DNA of 40,104 bases, taken from contig JAPLRW010000123.1 in assembly GCA_026398935.1 (NCBI GenBank), positions 1 to 40,104 of the forward strand, in the 5' to 3' direction. Made by a program: the position numbers and the translations under genes. The notes beneath the pieces are model-generated. The model had not been told where the DNA came from. It saw only the letters and a program-made list of their open reading frames with translations, and did no database searches. The stretch comes from Methylococcales bacterium (GTDB taxonomy: Bacteria > Pseudomonadota > Gammaproteobacteria > Methylococcales > Methylomonadaceae). The first letter of the stretch is position 1. Each line of letters begins with the position of its first letter. Below, piece by piece: positions 31,136-38,983 of the stretch.

Positions 31136-31138
31136 CCG

Positions 31139-31765
31139 ATGCTTACGGTTAAAGATTTATCCTGCGAAAGAGATGATCGCGTGCTTTTTGAACGGCTCAA
31201 TTTTACCTTGCGAGCGGGTGAGGTTTTACAGATTGAGGGTCAGAACGGCAGTGGTAAAACCTCACTATTACGTATTCTCTGCGGCTTATCCAGTAGTTTT
31301 GAGGGCGATATTTTTTGGCAGCAAGATAATGTTCATGAAAAACCCACTGTTTATTTGCGTCAGCTGTTGTATGTTGGGCATCATGCGGGTATCAAAGCAT
31401 CTTTAACGGCAGAAGAAAATCTACGTTGGATGCAGACATTACATCCTTTATTGAATAGATGTTCGATCACCTATGCTTTAAAGCAAGTAGGTTTGTTTGG
31501 GTATGAAGATGTTCCCTGTTATGCATTATCGGCGGGTCAGCAGCGTCGTGTTAGTTTGGCAAGACTGTATTTAAGTGCGCATCCCTTGTGGATTTTAGAT
31601 GAGCCGTTTACTGCTCTGGATAAAAAAGGCGTGTTGGAGAAGGAGTTGTTAATTGCTCAGCATGTGCGCGGTGGTGGATTGTGTATCTTGACCACACATC
31701 ACGACTTTGATCTTCCTGATATTGCTGTTCGCCGACTTAACCTTGATCTATTAGTTACTGCATGA
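31139..31765 (+). CDS. ccmA: Cytochrome c biogenesis ATP-binding export protein CcmA
   Basis: CcmA is the ATPase of the CcmABCD complex, which releases holo-CcmE carrying heme on the periplasmic side. The product is 208 aa, normal length. It has Walker A GQNGSGKT (34-41), the ABC signature as LSAGQQRR (130-137), Walker B LWILDEP (150-156) and a switch His in TTHHD. The start MLTVKDLSCERDDRVLF agrees with the family although no ribosome binding site precedes it. The end overlaps ccmB by 4 bp (ATGA). Confidence 0.97.
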   Translation: MLTVKDLSCERDDRVLFERLNFTLRAGEVLQIEGQNGSGKTSLLRILCGLSSSFEGDIFWQQDNVHEKPTVYLRQLLYVGHHAGIKASLTAEENLRWMQTLHPLLNRCSITYALKQVGLFGYEDVPCYALSAGQQRRVSLARLYLSAHPLWILDEPFTALDKKGVLEKELLIAQHVRGGGLCILTTHHDFDLPDIAVRRLNLDLLVTA

Positions 31766-32430
31766 GTTTTTTTGTCCACACATTGCAACGCGATTTGTTG
31801 CTAGCCTTTCGTAATCGTAATGACATTGTTAATCCATTGGCTTTTTTTGTTATTGTGATTGCGCTCTTTCCGTTGGCGGTCAGTCCGGATGCCTCTGTTC
31901 TATCTACTATTGCTCCAGGTATTATCTGGGTTGCTGCGCTTTTGGCAACCTTGCTGTCTATGGATGGGCTTTTCAAGAACGATTTCGATGATGGTACTTT
32001 AGAGCAGGTGCTGGTTAGTCCTCAATCGCTAGTGTTATTAGCCTTAGGAAAAGTGTTTAGTCATTGGCTGATGAGCGGCTTTTTATTAGCATTATTGTCG
32101 CCCTTATTAGCCGTAATGTTGTTTTTGCCGACGCAAGCGATTTTGGCGTTGGTTAGTAGTTTATTACTGGGGACGCCGACATTGAGTTTGATTGGTGCGA
32201 TTGGTGCGGGGCTTACCGTCGGCTTGCGGAAGGGAGGGGTTTTGATTTCGTTACTGGTATTGCCTCTTTACATTCCGGTGTTGATTTTTGGTGCAGGTGC
32301 TGTACAGGCTGGGGTTATGGGTATGCCGATTGCGGGGTATTTGGCACTTTTAGGGGCAATAATGGTTTTTAGTTTGATGTTTGCGCCTTTTGCGGTCGCG
32401 GCGGCTTTAAAGTTGAGTATTCGCAATTAG
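31762..32430 (+). CDS. ccmB: Heme exporter protein CcmB
   Basis: CcmB is the inner-membrane permease partner of CcmA. The product is 222 aa with about six hydrophobic segments. It starts MSFFVHTLQRDLLLAFRNR, the usual N-terminus with a conserved basic cytoplasmic start, and includes FKNDFDDGTLEQVLVSP after the second segment. It overlaps ccmA by 4 bp, so translation is coupled. A 68-bp gap follows before ccmC, the largest inside this operon; no clear promoter was seen in it. Confidence 0.97.
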   Translation: MSFFVHTLQRDLLLAFRNRNDIVNPLAFFVIVIALFPLAVSPDASVLSTIAPGIIWVAALLATLLSMDGLFKNDFDDGTLEQVLVSPQSLVLLALGKVFSHWLMSGFLLALLSPLLAVMLFLPTQAILALVSSLLLGTPTLSLIGAIGAGLTVGLRKGGVLISLLVLPLYIPVLIFGAGAVQAGVMGMPIAGYLALLGAIMVFSLMFAPFAVAAALKLSIRN

Positions 32431-32498
32431 ATTGAATGAAAAATGATGTATAAAGTATTCTTTACCTATCCACCTTCTACTCGATTGGAATTTACACC

Positions 32499-33251
32499 AT
32501 GAAAATAAATATGCCGCGGTGGTTTTATCAATTAGCTTCGCCTAAGTGGTCTTATGACTTTATGGGGATTTTGTTGCCTTGGTTTGCTACGGCTGCCTTA
32601 TTATTACTCGGCGTTGGTTTTGTGTGGGGGCTTGTCTTTGCACCGCCAGATTATCAGCAAGGCAATAGTTATCGCATTATATTTATCCATGTGCCCTCTG
32701 CAATCTTGGCGCAATCTTGTTTTATGTTGATGGCTGTTGCTAGTGGTATTGGTCTAGTCTGGAAGATGAAGGTAGCACATATTGTCGCAAAATCCGCTGC
32801 GCCTATTGGTGCATCAATGACGATTATTGCTTTGGCGACAGGAGCCATTTGGGGTAAGCCCACGTGGGGTGCTTGGTGGGTATGGGATGCGCGCTTAACG
32901 TCGATGTTAATACTGTTATTTTTATATGTAGGTATTATTGCTTTGTATTCTGCGTTTTCTAATAAATCCAGTGGCGAGCAGGCGGCCGCTATTTTAACGT
33001 TGGTGGGTTTGGTGAATATTCCCATTATTAAATACTCGGTAGAATGGTGGAATACCTTGCATCAACCCGCTACGTTTACGCTCACTAAAAAACCTGCCAT
33101 GCCTCCAGAAATGTGGTTACCGTTGCTGGTGATGGTGTTGGGATATTACTGTTTTTTTGCTTTTTTATTGATGGCTCGGACGCGACTTGAGCTATTAGAG
33201 CGTGAAAACAAATCCAGTTGGGTCATTGCTTTAATCAACGAAAAAATTTAA
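32499..33251 (+). CDS. ccmC: Heme transporter / CcmE heme-loading protein CcmC
   Basis: CcmC binds heme at its periplasmic side and transfers it to CcmE. The product is 250 aa with six predicted transmembrane segments. The tryptophan-rich WWD motif is at about residues 118-140 (WGKPTWGAWWVWDARLTS). The two flanking axial histidines are visible as H64 (IFIHVPSA) and H188 (WNTLHQPA). GGA lies 9 nt upstream of the ATG. The gene ends 14 bp before ccmD. Confidence 0.97.
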   Translation: MKINMPRWFYQLASPKWSYDFMGILLPWFATAALLLLGVGFVWGLVFAPPDYQQGNSYRIIFIHVPSAILAQSCFMLMAVASGIGLVWKMKVAHIVAKSAAPIGASMTIIALATGAIWGKPTWGAWWVWDARLTSMLILLFLYVGIIALYSAFSNKSSGEQAAAILTLVGLVNIPIIKYSVEWWNTLHQPATFTLTKKPAMPPEMWLPLLVMVLGYYCFFAFLLMARTRLELLERENKSSWVIALINEKI

Positions 33252-33265
33252 TACTATTTACTATT

Positions 33266-33448
33266 ATGGGTTACTTCAATTCTTTCTCTGATTTCCTGGA
33301 TATGGGGGGTCATGCGCTTTATGTATGGTTAAGCTACGCCATCACGCTATTAATTTTTATAGCGAATATTTTATCTCTCTGGTTAAAAAAACGTGCTTTT
33401 TTTAATCTTGCTAAACGTCACGCAAAGCGCGAGCAACGAAACTCATGA
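33266..33448 (+). CDS. ccmD: Heme exporter protein CcmD
   Basis: CcmD is a small single-span membrane protein required to release holo-CcmE from the CcmABC complex. I start it at ATG 33266, giving 60 aa. A longer frame back to 33218 would overlap ccmC by 34 bp and adds residues unlike the family. MGGHALYVWLSYAITLLIF shows the typical MGGYAxxVW entry into the membrane span (about residues 13-36), followed by a basic cytoplasmic tail RHAKREQRN. Its stop overlaps ccmE by 4 bp. Confidence 0.93.
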   Translation: MGYFNSFSDFLDMGGHALYVWLSYAITLLIFIANILSLWLKKRAFFNLAKRHAKREQRNS

Positions 33449-33894
33449 CTCCAAAACGACAACAACGATTGACAATTGCTTTAGGCGTTGTCTTTGGTAC
33501 CGCCATTATTGTAGGGCTGGTAATGTATTCTTTAAAACAAAACATTAATTTGTTTTACTCTACGACACAAATTGTCAACGGCGAAGCGCCTACAGGCGCA
33601 CGTATTCGGGTGGGTGGTATGGTGTTAAAAGGCTCATTGGTTAGGGATACTAAAAGTTTACATGTTAGCTTTTGGGTGACAGATACGGCGGAGAAAATAC
33701 AGGTGGACTATACGGGTATCTTGCCTGATCTCTTTAAAGAAGGGCAGGGTATTATTGCGCAAGGTAAGTTAGATGCTCAAGGCATTTTTCAAGCTGACGA
33801 AGTCTTGGCGAAACATGATGAAAATTATATGCCGCCTGAAATTGCGGATAGTTTAAAAAACGCTAAGCCTAAAACTGAACAGGTGCAGCCATGA
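33445..33894 (+). CDS. ccmE: Cytochrome c-type biogenesis heme chaperone CcmE
   Basis: CcmE is a membrane-anchored OB-fold protein that carries heme covalently in the periplasm from CcmC to CcmF. The product is 149 aa. It has one N-terminal membrane anchor (about residues 9-29) and a beta-rich domain with RVGGMVLKGSL. The heme-binding motif LAKHDENYMPPE holds the histidine at H124 and the axial Tyr at Y128, so it is the His-type protein. It overlaps ccmD by 4 bp and ccmF by 4 bp. Confidence 0.97.
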   Translation: MTPKRQQRLTIALGVVFGTAIIVGLVMYSLKQNINLFYSTTQIVNGEAPTGARIRVGGMVLKGSLVRDTKSLHVSFWVTDTAEKIQVDYTGILPDLFKEGQGIIAQGKLDAQGIFQADEVLAKHDENYMPPEIADSLKNAKPKTEQVQP

Positions 33895-35858
33895 TCCCAG
33901 AGTTAGGTGAGTTTGCGTTAATTTTGGCGTTATGTTTGTCGGCATTGCTGGCGATAGTACCGTTAATCGGCACTATGCAGAATAACTATTTATGGATGAG
34001 CTATGCGAAACCTTTAGCCAAGGCGCAATTTTTAAGCCTACTTATCAGTATGCTTTGTTTGGGCTATGCTTTTGTTACTGATGATTTTACGGTGACCTAT
34101 GTTGCTGATCACTCTAACAGTAAGTTGCCGTCACAGTATAAAGTGAGTGCGATTTGGGGGGGGCATGAAGGCTCTTTATTATTGTGGGTGTTTATATTAA
34201 GTGGCTGGACGTTAGCCGTCAGCTTATTCAGTCGTGCGCTGCCTCTCGATATGTTGGCAAGGGTACTTGCTGTAATGGGGATGATTGCATTTGGATTTAG
34301 CTTGTTTACCTTGATTACCTCCAGTCCCTTTGCGCGACTGCTTCCTCAGTCGCCTATGGATGGTGCCGACCTTAACCCGCTCTTGCAGGATTTTGGTTTA
34401 ATTGTGCATCCGCCCATTTTGTATATGGGCTATGTCGGTTTTTCTGTTGCGTTTGCGTTTGCGATTGCTGCGTTATTATCCGGTCAATTGGATGCAGCTT
34501 GGGCGCGTTGGTCGCGTCCGTGGACAACTATTGCTTGGGCTTTTTTAGGCACAGGTATTACCTTAGGCAGTTGGTGGGCGTATTACGAATTAGGCTGGGG
34601 CGGTTGGTGGTTTTGGGATCCGGTTGAGAATGCTTCGTTCATGCCTTGGTTAGTAGGAACTGCCTTGGTGCATTCTTTGGCGGTTACTGAAAAGCGCGGG
34701 GTATTTAAAAGCTGGACGGTGTTATTGGCCATCTTTGCGTTCTCTTTAAGTTTGCTCGGAACTTTTCTGGTGCGTTCGGGGGTTTTAACCTCGGTACATG
34801 CCTTTGCCAGTGACCCTAAGCGTGGAATGTTTATTTTGGCTTTATTGGCGGTAACCATTGGTGGCTCGTTAACCTTGTTTGCACTCAAAGCGCCGAATGT
34901 TAAGTCCGAATCAAAATTTGCATTGGTGTCTAGGGAAAGCTTTTTATTGATGAACAATGTGATTTTAACCGTTGCAGCCGTCACTGTATTATTGGGTACA
35001 CTGTATCCTTTATTAGTTGATGCGATGGGTGGCGGTAAAATCTCCGTAGGTCCTCCGTATTTTAATGCGATATTTGTCCCTGAAATGAGCTTGTTAGCCA
35101 TGTTGCTGGGTACATCTGTTGCGCTAAAATGGCGTAAAACCAGCGGAAAAAGTATGCTTACTTCGCTGTGGATGCCTGCGGTTATTGCTGTGGTGTGCGG
35201 TATTATTTTTCCGTTCATCTATCAGGGTGATTTTAAATTACCCGTTGCCATTGGTATGGCGCTTAGTTTCTGGATTGTGCTGAGTATGCTGAAAGATTAT
35301 CAGCATAAATTTAAATCCAGCGATAATCTCCTGCAACGCGCAAGCAACTTGCCATTAAGTTATTACGGCATGTTGATTGCGCATATCGGTTTCGCCGTAG
35401 CTATCGTTGGTGTGACGCTGGTATCAATCTATACCGAAGAGCGTGATATTCGCATGGCGCCGGGTGAGGTGCAAGAGTTTGCAGGGTATCGCTTTGAGTT
35501 TAAAGGCGCGACCCCAGTGCAGGGTGCTAATTTCAGTGCCGACCAAGGGGAAATCGTGATTACGCAGAAAGGTGCTGCGATCGTCAGTCTGTACCCGCAA
35601 AAACGGCATTACACGGTGAAAGCCTCCATGATGACCGAGGCGGCGATTGATCCTACTTTGTGGCGTGATTTGTATGTCGCGATGGGCGAGCCTTTAGGCG
35701 AAGGTGCGTGGGCGATACGCTTGCATTATAAGCCGTTCATGCGCTGGTTATGGTTAGGTGGATTATTGATGGCCTTGGGTGGTTTTGTTACCGTAGCGGA
35801 TAAACGTTATCGTCGTCCTACGGCATCCTTAGTGCCGGTGGAGACTACGCATGCCTAG
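33891..35858 (+). CDS. ccmF: Heme lyase component CcmF
   Basis: CcmF receives heme from CcmE and, with CcmH and CcmI, ligates it to apocytochrome c. The product is 655 aa, normal, with many membrane spans. The WWD motif lies at about 228-254 (WWAYYELGWGGWWFWDPVEN). Conserved histidines are visible at H173 (IVHPPILYMG) and H261 (LVHSLAVTEKRG). A periplasmic domain near the C-terminus (about 530-620) precedes the last span. It overlaps both ccmE and ccmG. Confidence 0.98.
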   Translation: MIPELGEFALILALCLSALLAIVPLIGTMQNNYLWMSYAKPLAKAQFLSLLISMLCLGYAFVTDDFTVTYVADHSNSKLPSQYKVSAIWGGHEGSLLLWVFILSGWTLAVSLFSRALPLDMLARVLAVMGMIAFGFSLFTLITSSPFARLLPQSPMDGADLNPLLQDFGLIVHPPILYMGYVGFSVAFAFAIAALLSGQLDAAWARWSRPWTTIAWAFLGTGITLGSWWAYYELGWGGWWFWDPVENASFMPWLVGTALVHSLAVTEKRGVFKSWTVLLAIFAFSLSLLGTFLVRSGVLTSVHAFASDPKRGMFILALLAVTIGGSLTLFALKAPNVKSESKFALVSRESFLLMNNVILTVAAVTVLLGTLYPLLVDAMGGGKISVGPPYFNAIFVPEMSLLAMLLGTSVALKWRKTSGKSMLTSLWMPAVIAVVCGIIFPFIYQGDFKLPVAIGMALSFWIVLSMLKDYQHKFKSSDNLLQRASNLPLSYYGMLIAHIGFAVAIVGVTLVSIYTEERDIRMAPGEVQEFAGYRFEFKGATPVQGANFSADQGEIVITQKGAAIVSLYPQKRHYTVKASMMTEAAIDPTLWRDLYVAMGEPLGEGAWAIRLHYKPFMRWLWLGGLLMALGGFVTVADKRYRRPTASLVPVETTHA

Positions 35859-36372
35859 GCTATTTTTATTTATACCGTTAGCGTTATTTATTATTTTAGG
35901 CGGATTTTTATGGAAAGGCTTGAGTCTTGATCCCAACGCCATGCCTTCTGCTTTAATTGATAAGCCCTTTCCTGCATTTAAGCTGCCCTCGTTGGAACAG
36001 CCGGAGCGTATCTTAACCAATGCCGACTTTGCAGGTAAACCCGTGCTGGTTAATGTCTGGGCAACTTGGTGTCCTTCTTGCCGTCAGGAGCACAGTGATT
36101 TGCTGGCTATCGCCGATCAAAAAAAGTTAGCCATTATTGGTCTTGATTATAAAGATGAGCGTCCGGCTGCAACAACGTGGTTAAACGACTTAGGTAATCC
36201 GTATCTGTTTACGATTTTTGACGAACAAGGCTTGCTTGGACTTGATTTGGGCGTTTTTGGCGCACCTGAAACCTATTTTGTTGATGCCGGCGGTATCGTA
36301 CGCTTTCGACATGTCGGCGGTATTACGCCCGAGGTATGGGAAAAGGTACAGGAGTTATTAAATGTTAAATAA
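35851..36372 (+). CDS. ccmG: Thiol:disulfide oxidoreductase CcmG (DsbE)
   Basis: CcmG is a membrane-anchored thioredoxin-fold protein that reduces apocytochrome or CcmH disulfides so heme can be attached. The product is 173 aa. It has an N-terminal anchor (about residues 4-22), active site WCPSC with C74 and C77, and the cis-proline segment GAPETY (137-142) that is typical of CcmG/DsbE. It overlaps ccmF by 8 bp and ccmH by 11 bp. Confidence 0.97.
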   Translation: MPRLFLFIPLALFIILGGFLWKGLSLDPNAMPSALIDKPFPAFKLPSLEQPERILTNADFAGKPVLVNVWATWCPSCRQEHSDLLAIADQKKLAIIGLDYKDERPAATTWLNDLGNPYLFTIFDEQGLLGLDLGVFGAPETYFVDAGGIVRFRHVGGITPEVWEKVQELLNVK

Positions 36373-36871
36373 AACCTATTTAAACGTATTGGGCGTGTTG
36401 TTGCTGTTAGCAGGCTTTGCTGTTAATGCGGCGATTGATGTTTATCAATTTAACAGTGACAGTGATCGAGATCGTTTTCGTCAGTTGACGACAGAATTAC
36501 GCTGTCCGAAATGCCAAAATCAAAATATCGCCGATTCTAATGCGCCTATTGCACAAGATTTACGCACCAAAATTCAGGCAATGCTGAGCGAAAAAAAAAG
36601 TGATCAACAAATTGTTGATTATATGATCGAGCGTTACGGTGATTTTGTGCTGTATCAGCCGCGCGTGGACAGTAAAACCTATATATTATGGTTTGGTCCG
36701 GCGGTGTTGCTACTGCTAGGTATTATTGTCGTGGTGTTTATCAGTCGCCGTAATACCGCTAAAGTCAATGCTGATGCTGTAGCCGATACCTTGGCTACCC
36801 ATGCGCTTGATGCTGAGCAGCAAAAACAAATTGAAACTCTCTTAAACGGTACAGGAAAGCATTCATCATGA
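36362..36871 (+). CDS. ccmH: Cytochrome c-type biogenesis protein CcmH (CcmL-type)
   Basis: CcmH presents reduced apocytochrome to the CcmF lyase. The product is 169 aa, the short single-domain form. It has a signal peptide (about 1-24), the LRCPKCQNQNIADSNA redox motif with C48 and C51, and one C-terminal membrane span (about 108-128). The TPR part that is fused to CcmH in E. coli is a separate gene here, ccmI, directly downstream and overlapping by 4 bp. Confidence 0.97.
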   Translation: MLNKTYLNVLGVLLLLAGFAVNAAIDVYQFNSDSDRDRFRQLTTELRCPKCQNQNIADSNAPIAQDLRTKIQAMLSEKKSDQQIVDYMIERYGDFVLYQPRVDSKTYILWFGPAVLLLLGIIVVVFISRRNTAKVNADAVADTLATHALDAEQQKQIETLLNGTGKHSS

Positions 36872-38640
36872 CCAATTTTTGGATAGCTGTCGTTGGAATG
36901 CTTATGGGTGTCGCCGGATTTATATTTTGGCCGATCGTTGCCGCGCAGGGACAGTCTGGTAATTCAGATGATCTTCCTGTGCCTGTTTCGCCTAAAAAAG
37001 GTAAGCGTGGCGTGGTGGCCAAAGGCCATGCGTCTGCTCCGCTGTTGACCGAGCAAGTTGCTAGCCACAGACAGCGTAATATTGAAATTTTTAAAGAGCG
37101 CTTGAGTGAACTTGAAGCTGAAAAAGCACAGGGTACGCTGGATGCAGTAGCGTTTGAGCAGCTCAAAGTAGAGCTTGAAAAATCGTTGTTAAATGATGTT
37201 GCGATTGATACGCGTTTGCCTGTGGCAGAGTCCGTGGTGATTGGTACTAAGCATTGGCTGATGGGCGTATTGATGCTGCTGGCGGTTATTATTTGGAGTA
37301 TTGGTTTGTACGCAGTCTTGGGGCGTAGTGATGATTATACGGTGCGTCTTGCTATGCAGGCACAAGGCACGTTAAACAATCGCATGGATGACTCGCAACA
37401 GGCGTCGGCGGCTGATCAAAAAGCGCCCGATCTTAGCAAAGCCATTGAGCTGCTGAAAGAAAAGGTTAAACAAGATCCTAAAAATATCGGTAAGTGGTTT
37501 TTATTGGCGAACAGCTATGCTGCGACGCAGCAATATGCCAAGGCAGCAGAAATGTTTTCAGCCATTGAGAAAATTGTACCAAAAGACTCGCCTGACTATG
37601 CCTCGATAAAAGGCTCGTACGCACAAGCGCTGTATTTAGCGGCTGATGAAAAGGTAACCGAGCCTGTAAAGGCTGCTATTGCAGCCGCTTTGGCGATTGA
37701 TCCAAAAGAGCCTAATGCGTTGGTGTTGAAGGGTGTTGAAGCCTATGAGCAAGACGCCTATAAACAAGCCATTTCCTTTTGGGAGCAGGCCAAAGTCAAA
37801 GCCAATGCTAATTTAATTGCGCAATTCATCGATCCATCCATTGCGGCGGCACAAGAAAAATTAGGCATCACGCCATCCACGATTATCGGTAATGCTGCAA
37901 CGGTTGCAAAAGACGTGGAGGCTAAAATTCAGGTGACGGTGGATATTGCGCCGGAATTAAAGGCAAAAGTCAGTAGCGATCAAGTTGTCTTTGTATTTGC
38001 CCGTCCAGCGGGGAGTAAAATGCCTTTGGCGGCTGAGCGATTGACCGTTAAAGATCTGCCTGCAACCATTGTATTGGACGACACAAAAGCGGCCATGCCT
38101 ACTGCAACGTTATCTTCTGTTGCGCAAGTGGATATTACCGCTAGAATTTCCCTCTCTGGGCAAGCTATTCCGCAGGATGGTGATTTATTTGCAACGCAAG
38201 AAAAAGTTAACGTGAGTGGCGCGGCGCCGGTTAGTTTAGTGATTAATCAGGTAGTGGGTACGGCTACTTCAGTGTCTGTGCCAGTATTGGCATCAGCATC
38301 TTTGCACTTAACGGTTGATATTGCGCCAGAATTAAAAGCCAAGGTGAATCCTGATCAGCAGGTCTTTATTTTCGCTAAACCTCCCGGCGGAAAAATGCCT
38401 TTGGCGGTTGCGCGCTTAACGGTTAAAGATTTGCCGGCGGATGTTGTGCTGGATGACAGTAAAGCGGCAATGCCTACTGCCACACTGTCTTCTGTCGATG
38501 TGGTGGATATTACCGCTAGAGTCTCGCTGTCAGGTCAAGCCATTGCGCAATCGGGTGATTTATTTGCCAGCAAAGAGCAAGTGGTTATTAGGCAAGTACA
38601 GCAACCGATTGCGTTGTTAATTAATCAGGTGATGCCTTAG
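36868..38640 (+). CDS. ccmI: Cytochrome c-type biogenesis protein CcmI with duplicated C-terminal domain
   Basis: CcmI binds the C-terminus of apocytochrome c and brings it to the CcmF/H ligation complex. The product is 590 aa, longer than the roughly 400 aa common in this family. Its parts are TM1 (about 3-25), a cytoplasmic coiled region, TM2 (130-150), TPR-like repeats (about 190-335), and then the C-terminal beta-rich domain twice: residues 356-464 and 481-590. By hand count 71 of the first 92 positions are identical between copies. The frame is continuous. It is the last gene of the operon. Confidence 0.95.
   Translation: MTNFWIAVVGMLMGVAGFIFWPIVAAQGQSGNSDDLPVPVSPKKGKRGVVAKGHASAPLLTEQVASHRQRNIEIFKERLSELEAEKAQGTLDAVAFEQLKVELEKSLLNDVAIDTRLPVAESVVIGTKHWLMGVLMLLAVIIWSIGLYAVLGRSDDYTVRLAMQAQGTLNNRMDDSQQASAADQKAPDLSKAIELLKEKVKQDPKNIGKWFLLANSYAATQQYAKAAEMFSAIEKIVPKDSPDYASIKGSYAQALYLAADEKVTEPVKAAIAAALAIDPKEPNALVLKGVEAYEQDAYKQAISFWEQAKVKANANLIAQFIDPSIAAAQEKLGITPSTIIGNAATVAKDVEAKIQVTVDIAPELKAKVSSDQVVFVFARPAGSKMPLAAERLTVKDLPATIVLDDTKAAMPTATLSSVAQVDITARISLSGQAIPQDGDLFATQEKVNVSGAAPVSLVINQVVGTATSVSVPVLASASLHLTVDIAPELKAKVNPDQQVFIFAKPPGGKMPLAVARLTVKDLPADVVLDDSKAAMPTATLSSVDVVDITARVSLSGQAIAQSGDLFASKEQVVIRQVQQPIALLINQVMP
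37933..38259 (+). repeat. CcmI C-terminal domain, copy 1
   Basis: Encodes residues 356-464 of CcmI, from VTVDIAPELKAKV to INQVVG. It resembles 38308-38637 closely in DNA and protein, with runs such as KAAMPTATLSSV and RLTVKDLPA unchanged. The two copies are joined by about 16 residues rich in Ser, Thr, Val and Ala. Confidence 0.9.
38308..38637 (+). repeat. CcmI C-terminal domain, copy 2
   Basis: Encodes residues 481-590, from LTVDIAPELKAKV to INQVMP at the C-terminus. Silent differences from copy 1 are frequent, so the duplication is not very recent or has drifted at the third base while the protein was conserved. Confidence 0.9.
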
Positions 38641-38680
38641 AGCGGGATTTTGCGCTACTACATAGAAAAGTGTCTTGATT

Positions 38681-38689
38681 TGATATAAT
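38681..38689 (+). promoter_or_regulatory. Extended -10 candidate after ccmI
   Basis: TGATATAAT is a full extended -10 (TG, one base, TATAAT). The -35 position at 17 bp (CATAGA) is poor, which an extended -10 can tolerate. It could drive the lipoprotein gene, although the repeat element lies between. A second TATAAT at 38761 has TTGCTT at 19 bp. Confidence 0.3.
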
Positions 38690-38777
38690 CGCTGCTTGTG
38701 ATGTGTAAGTTGTACTTAATGGATGGCGCATAATGTTGCTTACACGCACAAACGGTTCTTTATAATGCGCTGGCTTC

Positions 38778-38938
38778 TTAAAAGTACTTATTCACCTCCC
38801 CCTTTGACTTGTGCCCTTTAGGGTAAAAAGGGGGATTGAGGGGGATTGAGGGAGATTTTATCTAATAAATCTCCCTTTATGCCCTTAGGGTACTAACCCC
38901 TCTTTTTCTAAGAGGGGGGGCTGAATAATTACTCTTAA
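38778..38938. mobile_element. MITE-like palindromic element with terminal inverted repeats
   Basis: The ends TTAAAAGTACTTATTCA (38778-38794) and TGAATAATTACTCTTAA (38922-38938) are inverted repeats matching at 15 of 17 positions. Inside are CCCCCTTT/AAAGGGGG (38798-38805, 38827-38834), a tandem 10-bp repeat GGGGGATTGA twice (38830-38849), GGGAGATTT/AAATCTCCC (38850-38858, 38867-38875) and CCCCTCTT/AAGAGGGG (38897-38904, 38910-38917). It has no coding capacity. Its size (161 bp) and architecture fit a non-autonomous MITE or a REP-like element; the family is not recognised. Confidence 0.55.
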
Positions 38939-38983
38939 AGCGATAAAGAAAAATTCCTGGGTATGCTGTCATTACATTGTCAT

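Larger units (their letters stand above)
29964..31138. other. Gene-poor stretch between the ribosomal block and ccmA
   Basis: These 1175 bases contain no gene I can support. They hold several inverted repeats and scattered short open frames. A 79-codon forward frame at 30375-30614 starts only at TTG, has no ribosome binding site and ends in a hydrophobic tail; I do not call it. Two adjacent frames at 29994-30239 and 30211-30279 read protein-like (for example LDTIPNDWLINLYDTK, then YIVLGDELIDQDG), and 30709-30780 reads WLFKHFLELIRAML. They could be remnants of decayed genes, but nothing was recognised. Confidence 0.6.
38641..38983. other. Gap between ccmI and the lipoprotein gene
   Basis: This stretch has no gene. 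It holds two TATAAT sites (38684-38689 and 38761-38766) and a palindromic repeat element (38778-38938). No clear T-tailed terminator follows ccmI. The hairpins inside the element could end transcription in either direction. Confidence 0.6.

Noticed and set aside
33218-33265. Longer ccmD start adding 16 residues
   Set aside because: It overlaps ccmC by 34 bp and the added residues do not fit the family; ATG 33266 gives the normal size.
34583-35218. 211-codon reverse frame inside ccmF
   Set aside because: It is antisense to a well-conserved membrane gene, with no ribosome binding site or family resemblance.
38798-38920. CRISPR-like array in the GC-rich repeat area
   Set aside because: The repeats are short inverted and tandem motifs without regular spacers; no cas gene is near.
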